Shown here piece after piece: positions 34,262 to 43,591 of a DNA stretch of 64,000 nucleotides; the first letter of the stretch is position 1; each line of letters starts with the position of its first letter. The translations under genes and the position numbers were made by a program. The stretch covers positions 1 to 64,000 of the forward strand of contig CAYFWF010000068.1 in NCBI GenBank assembly GCA_964346815.1, written 5' to 3'. Origin of the DNA: CAYFWF01 sp964346815. GTDB lineage: Bacteria > Acidobacteriota > Aminicenantia > Aminicenantales > Aminicenantaceae. The notes beneath the pieces were generated by a model that saw only the letters and a program-made list of their open reading frames with translations, made no database searches and had not been told where the DNA came from.

Positions 34262-35182
34262 ATGCTGACTGTGGCGAATATCGAACCGGAAGACCGGGAG
34301 AAATTTCAGAAGTTTTTCAGGTATGCCTTCCTGATGAAAGGGGAGATGTGGGCAGGTGGAAGTCCTCTTCTGAAAAATAATCTGGGCCGTCCGAATTATT
34401 CACCAGAGAAGGACATATTTCTTGCGGAATGGAACCGCAGGATATGTGGTGTGGTGGATGTCACACCAGAACTGCGAATCGAACGGGTGATCATGGATTG
34501 GTTTGTGAATCCAGCCTTTCCCCGCAAAAGCGTAGGAAGAGAACTGCTGAAATATGCTTGCGAAAGAGGAAGGCAAATGGGCGCAAAGAGAGCTCACGTG
34601 TGTGTTCCCGAAGAGGACAAGTTCACGCGGGATTTTTTCACCGGACTAGGCTTTGAAGAAGCAAGATGTTTCGTGGAATTGGAAGCACGCTCTACAGATT
34701 CCTTCTCACTGGCGAGTTCGATTGCCTCCCCAGAAGTGGAACACTTCAAACCCGGAGATGAAGCCCTCTTAGCCACCACTCAGAATAGGATTTTCTTAGG
34801 GAGTTGGGGCTTTTGTCCGAATTCACCTGATGAGATCAGATACTATCTCCGACTCACAGGAAGCAGATGGCTGGATATTCTACTGGTCCGGGATGCAGCC
34901 AAAATTGCAGGATATTTTTGGACTCATTTGGTGAACAAACAGAGAGGAATGACATCAAATAATATATGGCGCATTCACATGTTCGGAGTCGATCCTGAAT
35001 TTCAGGGACAAGGATGGGGCAAAAAGATTCTGGCGGCCGGTTTGAAGCATTTGAGAAAAAGAGGAGCAACGGCAGTCGAATTAACAGTAGATAGTGAGAA
35101 CAGCCCTGCTATAACTCTCTATAAATCTTTCGGATTTAAGCCGAAGTTACGGCACTTCTGGTATGAGAAGTCCTTGCTGTAG
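34262..35182 (+). CDS. Double-GNAT acetyltransferase, MshD-like architecture
   Basis: 306 residues with two GNAT domains in tandem. The first, about 1-140, has VNPAFPRKSVGRELL as its acetyl-CoA loop. The second, about 155-306, has GVDPEFQGQGWGKKIL then NSPAITLYKSFGF. Mycothiol synthase MshD has the same length and two-domain layout and acetylates the Cys of the thiol precursor with its C-terminal domain. The intact R/Q-x-x-G-x-G/A-like loop here (QGQGWG) suggests that the second domain is active. It is transcribed divergently from the PIG-L gene. Confidence 0.8.
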   Translation: MLTVANIEPEDREKFQKFFRYAFLMKGEMWAGGSPLLKNNLGRPNYSPEKDIFLAEWNRRICGVVDVTPELRIERVIMDWFVNPAFPRKSVGRELLKYACERGRQMGAKRAHVCVPEEDKFTRDFFTGLGFEEARCFVELEARSTDSFSLASSIASPEVEHFKPGDEALLATTQNRIFLGSWGFCPNSPDEIRYYLRLTGSRWLDILLVRDAAKIAGYFWTHLVNKQRGMTSNNIWRIHMFGVDPEFQGQGWGKKILAAGLKHLRKRGATAVELTVDSENSPAITLYKSFGFKPKLRHFWYEKSLL

Positions 35183-35202
35183 CCAATCAGGCAAGAGCTG
35201 CT

Positions 35203-35243
35203 TACCTTCCAAGATTAAGTGTTGTGATACGCACTTGAAGGTA
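35203..35243. repeat. Long imperfect hairpin between genes
   Basis: TACCTTCCAAG pairs with CTTGAAGGTA (one bulge), and inside it AAGTG pairs with CACTT around a 10-base loop. No T-run follows, so it is not a standard terminator. It lies after the double-GNAT gene and may stabilise that transcript's 3' end. Confidence 0.4.
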
Positions 35244-35378
35244 ATATAATAGGCAATCTTAAAAAAAGACTCAAGCCGTTTGATATGGTATGAGATTGAA
35301 TATCACACTCCTCGTTTTTCGGCTAAAACATCCTTCTGAAATGTCCCTTTTTTAAAATATAAAGGAGGCTTTGCCCGT

Positions 35379-37208
35379 ATGGACAAAAAAAAGGCTTTGG
35401 AAAAGATCGCTCAAAGGTTGAGGATTCACTCTTTCAAGATGACAACGAAAGCGAGATCGGGTCATCCGACGACATGTTCTTCGATGGCCGAGCTGGCAGC
35501 TTGTTTGTTCTTCGGTGAGATGAGATTCAACATCCATAATCCTTACGATTGGTCTAATGATGAGTTCGTCCTCTCCAAGGGACATGCAGCTCCTATTCTT
35601 TGGGCTGTATATGCTGAGGCCGGAATTATTTCACAGAGCAGTCTTATGAATCTCAGAAAGATCACCAGTTCCCTGGAGGGTCATCCTACGCCCCGAATGA
35701 AGTGGGTCAAAGCAGCGACAGGGTCTCTCGGACAAGGTCTGTCTGTCGGAGTCGGCCTGGCTGTGGCTATGAAACTCGGAAAATGTCCACGCCGAGTTTA
35801 CGTCATGATGGGCGATGGAGAATGTGCCGAAGGTGCTGTCTGGGAAGCCGCTAACACCGCTTCTTTCCTCGGGCTCGATAACCTCTGTGCAATATTAGAT
35901 GTGAATAGGCTGGGGCAGTCCGATCCCACGATGCATGGACATGACCTGGATGCATACAAGCGAAAATTCGAAGCCTTTGGATGGAATGCCGTCAAAATCG
36001 ACGGACATTCGATTGCACAGATTCTTGCAGCTTTTCATAAGGCCAGAGACTCTAAAAGGCCGACAGCCATAGTTGCCAAAACCATAAAAGGAAAAGGTGT
36101 CTCTTTTCTGGAAGATAGAAATGGCTGGCACGGGAAGCCCTTGAACGAGAAGGATCTGCGCAGGGCTCTTGAAGAATTGGGGCCGATGCCAGAGATAGAC
36201 GCTATAAAGTACGTAAGGAAGTCCGGCAAGATAAAGACACCCGAATGGAAAAGGGGATTCCGGTTCAAGAAGAACACCTACACTGCCAAGACAGCTACAA
36301 GACGCGCCTATGGAAATGCTCTGGTCAATCTGGGGAAAGTCAATACTCAGGTTGTGAGCATTGATGGAGACGTCAAAAATTCGACATATGCTGAAGATTT
36401 CTTTGCGGTTTTCCCCCGGAGATCATTCGAGATATATATTGCCGAACAGAACATGGTGGGAATTGGAATCGGAATGGCGGCACGTGGTTACATTCCCTTT
36501 ATTGCCACATTCGCTGCTTTCCTTTGTCGAGCGCACGACCAGATCAGAATGGCCGCTTATTCCTTTTCCAATATCAAATTGGTCGGCTCTCATGTAGGAG
36601 TGAGCATCGGAGCGGATGGACCTTCTCAGATGGGACTCGAGGATCTGGCCCTTTTTCGACCGATTCCCCAGTGTGCCGTTCTGTATCCAAGCGATGCCTA
36701 TTCCACCGAAGGCTGCGTGGAGTCGATGGCAAAGCACAAAGGGATGGCCTATCTGCGGACAACGCGCCTAGGCACACCCCTCCTTTACAAGAGAGCTGAG
36801 TCCTTCCCGATTGGGGGCTCTAAAGTCTTGAGAAGAAGCCAGAAGGATGCAGCGGCCGTGATCGCTGCAGGGATCACGGTTCATGAAGCTCTGAAAGCCT
36901 GGGAGGAGCTGAAAAAAGAGAATATATCGGTTCGCATCATCGATGCCTACTCTGTCCAGCCTCTGGATGAAAAGATCATCAAGGAAGTCAGAAAGGCAGG
37001 GAATAAAGCTGTGGTGGTGGAAGACCATTTCCGCAGCGGCGGTCTCGGGGATGGTGTGGCGTCGCTTCTTGAAGGAGGTGCGGAAATCGCTCATCTGGCT
37101 GTCGATGAGCTGCCGCGCTCGGGCGAGCCCGATGAGTTGCTTGATAAATACGGCATCTCTGCAGCCCACATCGTGCAGACAGTCAAAAAGCTCGTCCAAA
37201 AAAGATAA
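35379..37208 (+). CDS. tkt: Transketolase
   Basis: 609 residues, single-chain. The thiamine-diphosphate domain has GHPTTCSSMAELAACLFF, GSLGQGLSVGVGLAVAMKL and the metal/diphosphate motif GDGECAEGAVWEAAN..LDVN. The pyrimidine domain has the catalytic Glu in IAEQNMVGIGIGMAARG, and a C-terminal domain completes it. It moves two-carbon units between pentose-phosphate sugars. It is slightly shorter than E. coli transketolase, like the archaeal/animal-type enzymes. AAAGGAGG precedes the ATG. It stands alone. Confidence 0.93.
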   Translation: MDKKKALEKIAQRLRIHSFKMTTKARSGHPTTCSSMAELAACLFFGEMRFNIHNPYDWSNDEFVLSKGHAAPILWAVYAEAGIISQSSLMNLRKITSSLEGHPTPRMKWVKAATGSLGQGLSVGVGLAVAMKLGKCPRRVYVMMGDGECAEGAVWEAANTASFLGLDNLCAILDVNRLGQSDPTMHGHDLDAYKRKFEAFGWNAVKIDGHSIAQILAAFHKARDSKRPTAIVAKTIKGKGVSFLEDRNGWHGKPLNEKDLRRALEELGPMPEIDAIKYVRKSGKIKTPEWKRGFRFKKNTYTAKTATRRAYGNALVNLGKVNTQVVSIDGDVKNSTYAEDFFAVFPRRSFEIYIAEQNMVGIGIGMAARGYIPFIATFAAFLCRAHDQIRMAAYSFSNIKLVGSHVGVSIGADGPSQMGLEDLALFRPIPQCAVLYPSDAYSTEGCVESMAKHKGMAYLRTTRLGTPLLYKRAESFPIGGSKVLRRSQKDAAAVIAAGITVHEALKAWEELKKENISVRIIDAYSVQPLDEKIIKEVRKAGNKAVVVEDHFRSGGLGDGVASLLEGGAEIAHLAVDELPRSGEPDELLDKYGISAAHIVQTVKKLVQKR

Positions 37209-37261
37209 TTCGGCAGATCGCTCGATCTCCACATCCCTTCTAAGAAGGATCTAAAGAATAG

Positions 37262-37345
37262 AGGTTGTCCCAAAGTGACAGGAAATAAAATCGGGATAAA
37301 GGTGCTCCTTAAGACGATACCTCATTCCCGTCACTTTGGGACAAA
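37262..37345. repeat. Inverted-repeat element, copy 1
   Basis: TTGTCCCAAAGTGAC at 37265-37279 is mirrored by GTCACTTTGGGACAA at 37328-37342. The right part, from TGCTCCTTAA to CATTCCCGTCACTTTGGGACA, recurs at about 57547-57586. It is a short non-autonomous repeat of the MITE kind, without coding capacity. Confidence 0.6.
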
Positions 37346-37367
37346 GCCAAAGAATATATAGATTCAT

Positions 37368-38177
37368 ATGGGTGAGATCATGGAATACACCAGGCGGCAT
37401 GTCCAGCGGTATGTCTACGCTGTTCTGGTCTCCGTCTTATTCTTCGGCCTTTTTGCTTTCTGCAACTCTCGGGTCGAAAATAAATTCCCTCAGGATCATG
37501 GAAAGACAGGTGGGGTGGTGACCGTTTATGATGGGGATACGATCAAGATAAGATTCGAAGATGGGCATGAAAGAAAAGTCAGGTTGATCGGCATAGACTG
37601 CCCTGAAATCGGTGACCCGAACAAGAAGAAGTCTCTGCAGGCCCTACTGGCAAAGAGGTTCGCCTTCCATTGTCTCTTCCGCAAGACTGTCGAACTCACG
37701 TATGAGTCAGAACGGGAAGATAAGTACGGAAGGCTGTTGGCTTATGTTTGGATTGAAGGCAAACTGTTCAATGAGTTTATTTTAAATCAGGGATTTGCAG
37801 AAGTCTTCTGGGCCTTTCCATATAAACTCAAAGAGCGCTTCATTCAAGTACAAAACGCCGCTCGGGAACATGGAAGAGGATTCTGGAGAGAAAAGCCTTA
37901 TCCTCTCATACCGGCAAAAAATGCCAGGGAACATATCGGGAAGCTGATAAGGGTGGGATTCACCTGTGTTCAGACCGGACACCAAGGACGGTTCTTTTTT
38001 CTCTATGCCAAGAAAAAAAGTTTTTCTGCCTTGATTCCTGAGGAATATCGCCCCAACTTTCCCGATTTGAAGGCATATAAGGGGAAGCGCATCGTGGTGT
38101 TTGGATTTCTTGAGGAATACAGGGGCCAGCCTCAGATCATGGTGTTTGTCCCCTCCCAGATCGAACGCATCCAATGA
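37368..38177 (+). CDS. Exported staphylococcal-nuclease-type thermonuclease
   Basis: 269 residues. An N-terminal membrane anchor or signal (YAVLVSVLFFGLFAFC) precedes a thermonuclease domain at about 45-175 with VYDGDTIKIRF, VRLIGIDCPE, EREDKYGRLLAYVW and GFWRE; these carry the expected Asp, Arg and Glu active-site residues. The C-terminal 80 residues (IGKLIRVGFTCVQTGHQGRF) look like an OB-type extra domain seen in some relatives. It degrades DNA or RNA outside the cytoplasmic membrane. A small repeat element precedes it. Confidence 0.88.
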   Translation: MGEIMEYTRRHVQRYVYAVLVSVLFFGLFAFCNSRVENKFPQDHGKTGGVVTVYDGDTIKIRFEDGHERKVRLIGIDCPEIGDPNKKKSLQALLAKRFAFHCLFRKTVELTYESEREDKYGRLLAYVWIEGKLFNEFILNQGFAEVFWAFPYKLKERFIQVQNAAREHGRGFWREKPYPLIPAKNAREHIGKLIRVGFTCVQTGHQGRFFFLYAKKKSFSALIPEEYRPNFPDLKAYKGKRIVVFGFLEEYRGQPQIMVFVPSQIERIQ

Positions 38178-38538
38178 AACAAAGTCCGAGCGGCTTGTGC
38201 TTCAAAATATTTGACACTGCACGCAGCTTTTTATATACCTTATGGCGGTCGTTTTCGAGGCGATTCTCTTCTTTTTTGGCAGGATTGAATTTGACGGAAG
38301 AGAATATCAGGGATGCACGCAGCGGCATTGAAGATTCCGACCCAGACTATCAAGCCTTAACGATTCGTCATTCGAGGGAATCCGGCAGAACCGGGCTCCG
38401 AGTATGTATTGAGCATGGCTATATGATACCCTGAGGGAAACGGTCAATAATGGGATTGTGTACTGAAGTTGGGTTTGGAGATCGAGTCCACACTGAGTAC
38501 GTGAGGACCTCTTAAATAATAAAAAAAGGCGGATACAG
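38178..38538 (+). promoter_or_regulatory. Long leader with consensus promoter upstream of the antiporter gene
   Basis: TTGACA at 38211-38216, a 17-base spacer and TATACC at 38234-38239 form a good sigma-70 promoter. The antiporter gene starts about 295 bases later with no ORF in between. The leader ends with the imperfect hairpin GAGTCC...GGACCTC (38490-38515). It could be a long regulatory leader or a separate small RNA; no known riboswitch is recognised. Confidence 0.4.
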
Positions 38539-39726
38539 GTGGAAGCAGGCAATCTTCTCTTCAACTTCTTCATCATTTTTACCTCTGCTAAGATTTTGGG
38601 TGAACTGTTCATCCGTCTCAGGATACCGGCCATAGTCGGCGAACTCCTGGCTGGAGTATTGTTGGGCAATTACGTTCTGGGGATTATCAGCACCGAAAAT
38701 CATGTCCTGATGTCGTTTGCTGAAATAGGCGTCATTTTCCTTTTGTTTCATGTGGGATTGGAGATCAGAATCAAAGATCTTTTTGCAGTAGGACGTACAG
38801 CCATTCTTGTTGGATTGCTGGGCGTTGTCATCCCATTCATTCTCGGTTTTCTGTCCGTGTTCTTCATCGGGTATGCTCTTGTGGAGAGCCTGTTCATCGC
38901 AACGGCCATATTGGCGACCAGCGTGGGAATTTCGGTGAAGGTCCTCCAGGATATGGGATTGATCAAGCACAAGGTCGCTTATATCGTACTGGGCGCTGCT
39001 GTGATGGATGACATCCTTGCGCTGATCGTGCTGGCTGTGGTAAAAGGTCTGGCCCGGCAGGAATTTCAAGTTTTGGAATTCTCTCTGCTGGTCGCAGAAT
39101 CGCTGGCATTTGTGGGGTTCCTCACCTGGTGGGGTCCCAAGGTGGCTAAAAGAACCCGTAAATGGGTGGAAAGACTCAACATCCCTGAAGGTCCGTTTGT
39201 GCTGTCCGTTGTTCTCTGTTTGGGATTGGCAGAGCTTGCGGACGTGATCGGACTGGCGGCCATCATCGGCTCTTTTATGGCTGGTATCGTGATCGATGAG
39301 ATGGCCGGAGTATATGACCTGGAAAATAAGGTCAAGTATGTGAATGAATTCCTCCTGCCCTTCTTTTTTGTGATGATGGGTGCTCATCTCGATCCCAGAA
39401 CTTTCGCACAGCCTCGCCTGCTTTTCTTAGTCTTGTTGATCTCGGCTGTTGCAGCGGCAAGTAAGATGATAGGGGCCGGGCTTGCCACTTGGAAAGAGAG
39501 CTGGAGGATGAGGATTCAGACCGGAGTCTGCATGATTCCCCGGGGAGAAGTCGGGATCGTCGTAGCCCTGATCGGGCTCTCGCTTCATTCCATCACCCAG
39601 GAAATCTACGCAGTCGTGCTCGGGATGTCCCTCCTGACGACTGTGATCACGCCCCCTCTTATCTCAGCCGCATTCCGCAAGAAGAGAACCTGGAAGCCAA
39701 AGCTGACCGATACAAGTAAGGAATAG
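38539..39726 (+). CDS. Kef/CPA2-type cation:proton antiporter
   Basis: 395 residues beginning with GTG; about twelve membrane segments. Family words are RIPAIVGELLAGVLLGNYVL, FLLFHVGLEIRIKDL, ATAILATSVGISVKVLQDMG, AAVMDDILALIVLAVVKG and MIPRGEVGIVVALIG. It exchanges K+ or Na+ for H+ across the inner membrane. The TrkA-N regulatory domain of larger KefB proteins is absent. A 300-base leader precedes it. Confidence 0.9.
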   Translation: MEAGNLLFNFFIIFTSAKILGELFIRLRIPAIVGELLAGVLLGNYVLGIISTENHVLMSFAEIGVIFLLFHVGLEIRIKDLFAVGRTAILVGLLGVVIPFILGFLSVFFIGYALVESLFIATAILATSVGISVKVLQDMGLIKHKVAYIVLGAAVMDDILALIVLAVVKGLARQEFQVLEFSLLVAESLAFVGFLTWWGPKVAKRTRKWVERLNIPEGPFVLSVVLCLGLAELADVIGLAAIIGSFMAGIVIDEMAGVYDLENKVKYVNEFLLPFFFVMMGAHLDPRTFAQPRLLFLVLLISAVAAASKMIGAGLATWKESWRMRIQTGVCMIPRGEVGIVVALIGLSLHSITQEIYAVVLGMSLLTTVITPPLISAAFRKKRTWKPKLTDTSKE

Positions 39727-39953
39727 GTCAGGGCTGCTCCAGCTGCTTTGATCCCTCCAATAGCCTGGCCTGCGGTCCTCGTAGTGACAAAGTAGCTCGC
39801 TAAGGAAATCCGCGTGCCAAAAAATTCGATGATATGAGGACTGTTCCCTCGTTGTTTTAAGCATGATTCCGAGAGTTTCAGGAAGGAAAAATTTTGGGAT
39901 GGAAAAGGAAGCCCAGAATATGTATGATAGATAACTCGGTAAGAGATCAAGGC

Positions 39954-41378
39954 ATGGCATATAGAAAGGTTTCCGAGCGGGTCATCCGGGAATTGCAGAA
40001 AATCATAGGGAAAAAAAATGTGATCCTCGACCCGGAAAAGAACTTGGATTACAGCCACGATGAATTCTCACTTTCCGATATAGCTGAAGAACCGGAGGTT
40101 GTGGTCAAACCTGAAACTCCGGAAGAAGTTTCCAAGATTCTTCGCCTCGCAAACAGGGAGAGCATACCCGTCACTCCGCGCGGAGGAGCCACTGGTCTCT
40201 GCGGAGGCTGTGTTCCTTCTTACAAAGGTATGGTTCTTTCTCTGGAGAGGATGAATCGGATAGTCGAAGTGGATAAGCGCAATCAAATGATCATAGCAGA
40301 GCCAGGTGTCATGCTGATGGATTTTTACAGCCAGGTGGAAGATGCAGGACTCTTTTTCCCTCCCCATCCTGGCGATGAGACGGCTATGATCGGAGGCGTC
40401 ATAGCTGCCAATGCCGGCGGAGCCCGGGCAGTGAAATATGGCGTTATCAGGAATTATGTCCGGGGACTGGAAGTCGTCCTTCCTTCTGGGAGCATCGTTC
40501 ATCTGGGTGGAAAACTCATGAAATCCAGCACCGGATACAGTCTGCTGAATCTGATGATCGGATCGGAAGGAACCCTGGGCATCATCACCAAAGCTACCGT
40601 GCAGCTCATGCCCTCGCCTCAGGCGTCCCGGTCTCTCATCATCCCTTATGATGAGTTGGAACAGGCGATCGATACTGTCCCAGAATTGCTCGGGCAGAAG
40701 ATCCTGCCTATGGCCGTAGAATTCATTCCCAGGGAAGTGATCAAGATCACGGAAGAATTTCTGCGCAAAAAATGGCCGGTCACGATGGGCTGCACCTATC
40801 TTCTCATCATCCTGGATGCTTCGAGTGATGAGGAAATGGACAGGCTTTCGGAAGAGGTGGCTGGGATTTGCCTGGATCATCAGGCCCTTGATGTTTTTGT
40901 TGCCGACAGCCCGAGCAAACAGCAGCAGGTTCTCGAAATCCGCAGCATGATCTACGAAGCCATTAAAGCTCATACTCTCGAGATCCTGGACATCGCTGTT
41001 CCCAGAGCCGAGATTGCCAAACATGTGAGAAAAGTCCAAGAGGTTTCGGAGAAATACGGGATATGGCTGCCCACGTTCGGTCATGCCGCAGACGGGAATG
41101 TGCATACCCATATAATGAAGGCACGATATGAAAATGAAAAAATCGTGCCCCTGCCCGAGGAAGATTGGAAGCCCAAATTCGAAAAGATCCGCGAGGAGCT
41201 TTACAGAGACTGCAAAGAAAGAGGCGGGGTGATATCCGGCGAACACGGAATAGGTATCGTGAAAAAACCCTATCTCTCTTTCGTCTTGGAAGAAGAGACT
41301 ATTGACCTAATGAGAGGCATCAAAAAGCTTTTCGATCCCAATAATATCCTCAATCCTGGAAAGATTTTCGATCTCTAA
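39954..41378 (+). CDS. GlcD-type FAD-linked (S)-2-hydroxyacid oxidase
   Basis: 474 residues from MAYRKVSERVIRELQ, the usual N-terminus; an in-frame TTG at 39894 would add 20 residues. The PCMH-type FAD domain spans about 40-220 (VTPRGGATGLCGGCVP, GGVIAANAGGARAVKYG). The C-terminal cap domain has the metal-binding-like His in FGHAADGNVHTHI and the end GEHGIGIVKKPYLS. It oxidises glycolate, lactate or similar acids to the 2-keto acid. No GlcE/GlcF partner is adjacent, so its electron acceptor is unknown. It is followed three bases later by an SDR gene, probably in one operon. Confidence 0.88.
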   Translation: MAYRKVSERVIRELQKIIGKKNVILDPEKNLDYSHDEFSLSDIAEEPEVVVKPETPEEVSKILRLANRESIPVTPRGGATGLCGGCVPSYKGMVLSLERMNRIVEVDKRNQMIIAEPGVMLMDFYSQVEDAGLFFPPHPGDETAMIGGVIAANAGGARAVKYGVIRNYVRGLEVVLPSGSIVHLGGKLMKSSTGYSLLNLMIGSEGTLGIITKATVQLMPSPQASRSLIIPYDELEQAIDTVPELLGQKILPMAVEFIPREVIKITEEFLRKKWPVTMGCTYLLIILDASSDEEMDRLSEEVAGICLDHQALDVFVADSPSKQQQVLEIRSMIYEAIKAHTLEILDIAVPRAEIAKHVRKVQEVSEKYGIWLPTFGHAADGNVHTHIMKARYENEKIVPLPEEDWKPKFEKIREELYRDCKERGGVISGEHGIGIVKKPYLSFVLEEETIDLMRGIKKLFDPNNILNPGKIFDL

Positions 41379-41381
41379 AGC

Positions 41382-42398
41382 ATGATGAAGATTTTGGTAA
41401 TTGGAGGAACACGATTTTTTGGCTATCACATCACGAAGCGTCTCATTCAAGACGGGCATGACGTGACTCTCTTTAACAGGGGAAAGACTCCCGACGATTT
41501 CGGGCACAATGTGGGGCGCATCTGCGGAGACAGGTATGACTATGAATCCTTTTTCGAGCGTTTGAAAGATCTTAAGTTCGATGTGGTGATCGATATGATC
41601 GCTTTCGGCGCAGAGGACAGCCAGACGGCTGTAAAGACGTTTTTAGGACGTGTGGATCATTTCTTCCACATCAGCACTGCTGCGGTTTATGTGGTTACCC
41701 AGGACTATCCCTGCCCTCTTAGGGAAGAAGATTTCGATAGGCCTCTTTATCCTCAGCCAAAAGGCAGCCCTGATTGGTGGTCTTATGGCACCAACAAGAG
41801 AAAATGTGAGGAGGTACTGAGGCGCGCACACAAAGAACATGGCTTCCCGGTGACCATATTCCGGCTTCCCATGGTGATGGGGGAGAAGGACTATACACTC
41901 AGAGCCTATTCCTATTTCGTCCGTTTGAAGGATCAAAAACCCCTTATCCTTCCTGACAGCGGAATGAATGCTTTTACCCATATCTATCAGGGCGATATCG
42001 TGGCGACCGTTGCGGCCAATCTGCAGAATGCGTTATCCATCGGAGAGGTTTACAATCTGGCACAAGAAGAGGTGTTGACTCTCAGGACTTTTGTGTTGAA
42101 AGCCGCTGAGATTATGGGCATAGCCGCCGAACTTGTGGACATTCCTTCGAAAGTTCTTGAAAGACCTGGCCTGGGCACCTCTTTTTCACCCCTTTTCAGC
42201 CGGAGGCCATTCATTCTGGATGTTCGGAAGGCGCAAAAAGAATTGAACTTCAGTTCGACTCCCTTTGATTCATGGATGAGGAATACCGTTCAGTGGTTCA
42301 TGGAGAAATACGAAGGAGATCCTCCGGATAACTACAGCCTCAGGGACAAAGAAATAGATTTCATCCGCCGATTTAATGAAGCGGTCGGTTCTCTATAG
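41382..42398 (+). CDS. NAD-dependent epimerase/dehydratase family protein (extended SDR)
   Basis: 338 residues. The Rossmann motif GGTRFFGYHITKRL is at residues 8-21, and the active-site Tyr-x3-Lys is in SYGTNKRK near residue 130. The sequence is typical of the group of SDRs resembling isoflavone-reductase or UDP-glucose-epimerase relatives of uncertain substrate. It directly follows the GlcD-type gene. Its sugar-nucleotide substrate cannot be named. Confidence 0.85.
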   Translation: MMKILVIGGTRFFGYHITKRLIQDGHDVTLFNRGKTPDDFGHNVGRICGDRYDYESFFERLKDLKFDVVIDMIAFGAEDSQTAVKTFLGRVDHFFHISTAAVYVVTQDYPCPLREEDFDRPLYPQPKGSPDWWSYGTNKRKCEEVLRRAHKEHGFPVTIFRLPMVMGEKDYTLRAYSYFVRLKDQKPLILPDSGMNAFTHIYQGDIVATVAANLQNALSIGEVYNLAQEEVLTLRTFVLKAAEIMGIAAELVDIPSKVLERPGLGTSFSPLFSRRPFILDVRKAQKELNFSSTPFDSWMRNTVQWFMEKYEGDPPDNYSLRDKEIDFIRRFNEAVGSL

Positions 42399-42576
42399 AG
42401 CGATGGACACAGCGGAATTCCCAATCCGACGGATTGGCTGTCCGATACTTGGAGATTTCGACGTTTTTGGGGAGAGTGCCAAATGACATGGCCCTGTGAA
42501 AATAAAACCATTGAAGTGACGGCAGTTTTTATGAATAATTCAAGAGAGTGAAATTTTTGATAGACGGGAGTTATTT

Positions 42577-43569
42577 ATGGCTGATCTAAAGACTTCATAC
42601 ATGGGGCTCGAGCTCCGAAATCCTATCATTGTGGCGAGCTCTGGATTGACCGATTCTTTAGCCAAAATCAAGCGCTGCGAGGAGGCTGGTGCTGGAGCTG
42701 TGGTGTTGAAGTCCATATTTGAAGAGCAGTTCATGATCGGTGCAGATATTCCAGATGAGGACATCAATATTTATCCGGAAGCTTTAGACTATATGAGAGG
42801 GGGCGGCCTCTTGGAATACGCACCGCATGAACTCATAGAGATGATCGAACGGGCAAAGAAGGAAGTGAATATTCCGATTATAGCCAGCATCAACTGTCAA
42901 TCGCCCAAGCTCTGGCCCAGTTTTGCCCGTCAAATCCAAGAGGCGGGCTCAGATGGTCTGGAGCTAAATATCTATGTCCTTCCCATCGATCTTTTCTCAC
43001 CGGGTTTGGATTATGAAGACTATCACCTCAAGATATTAGGAGCCGTAAAGAAACAAGTGACCATCCCTGTATCTGTAAAACTCACCACCCAACTCACCTC
43101 AGTCCCTTATCTCGGACAAAGACTTGCCGAAGAGGGCTGTGCTGCCTTGGTCTTATTCAATTGGTTCCTCATGCCGGATATAGACATCAGGAACCTTAAA
43201 ACAAGAAGCTTGAAAGGAAAAGGAGATTTCCATCAGAGTTTACGATGGGTAGCTCTCCTATCCGGAAGATTGAAATGTGATATTGCTGCCTCTGGAGGGA
43301 TTCAGAACGCAGGAGATGTCGTCAAGCAAATCCTCGCCGGAGCCAATGCGGTTCAGGTTTGCACCCTGTTCTATCAAAAAGGTGTGGAAGAAATCCAGAA
43401 CCTTCTGGATGGAATAAAAGCTTGGATGGCTGAACACCGATACGAGAGTATAAATGATTTTAGAGGAGAGATTTCCTTCCGTAAGCAGGAATTGAGCTTA
43501 AAAGATTTAGGTGAGGCAGAGTCCTATTTTCGTGCCCAGTATCTTAAAGCTTATTCGGGAATAAAATAA
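42577..43569 (+). CDS. Dihydroorotate-dehydrogenase-like FMN protein
   Basis: 330 residues, a TIM barrel of the DHOD family: MGLELRNPIIVASSGL, the phosphate-binding end ASGGIQNAGDVVKQILAGAN, and VKLTTQLT in the substrate region. The segment normally carrying the catalytic Cys or Ser and its conserved Asn reads ELNIYVLPID, so the usual base residue is missing. That argues against true pyrimidine synthesis. It precedes a tandem ACT protein by 22 bases; the pair may act in amino-acid or pyrimidine-catabolic metabolism. Confidence 0.82.
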   Translation: MADLKTSYMGLELRNPIIVASSGLTDSLAKIKRCEEAGAGAVVLKSIFEEQFMIGADIPDEDINIYPEALDYMRGGGLLEYAPHELIEMIERAKKEVNIPIIASINCQSPKLWPSFARQIQEAGSDGLELNIYVLPIDLFSPGLDYEDYHLKILGAVKKQVTIPVSVKLTTQLTSVPYLGQRLAEEGCAALVLFNWFLMPDIDIRNLKTRSLKGKGDFHQSLRWVALLSGRLKCDIAASGGIQNAGDVVKQILAGANAVQVCTLFYQKGVEEIQNLLDGIKAWMAEHRYESINDFRGEISFRKQELSLKDLGEAESYFRAQYLKAYSGIK

Positions 43570-43591
43570 AAAAGAAGGAGAAGGGGGAAAG

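Noticed and set aside
38512..39387. 291-codon minus-strand frame opposite the antiporter
   Set aside because: It is a His/Gln-rich antisense shadow of a membrane protein gene, with no ribosome site and no family pattern.
40068..41246. 392-codon open frame on the minus strand
   Set aside because: It lies entirely opposite the GlcD-type oxidase, whose family motifs are clear. The antisense translation has no recognisable features.
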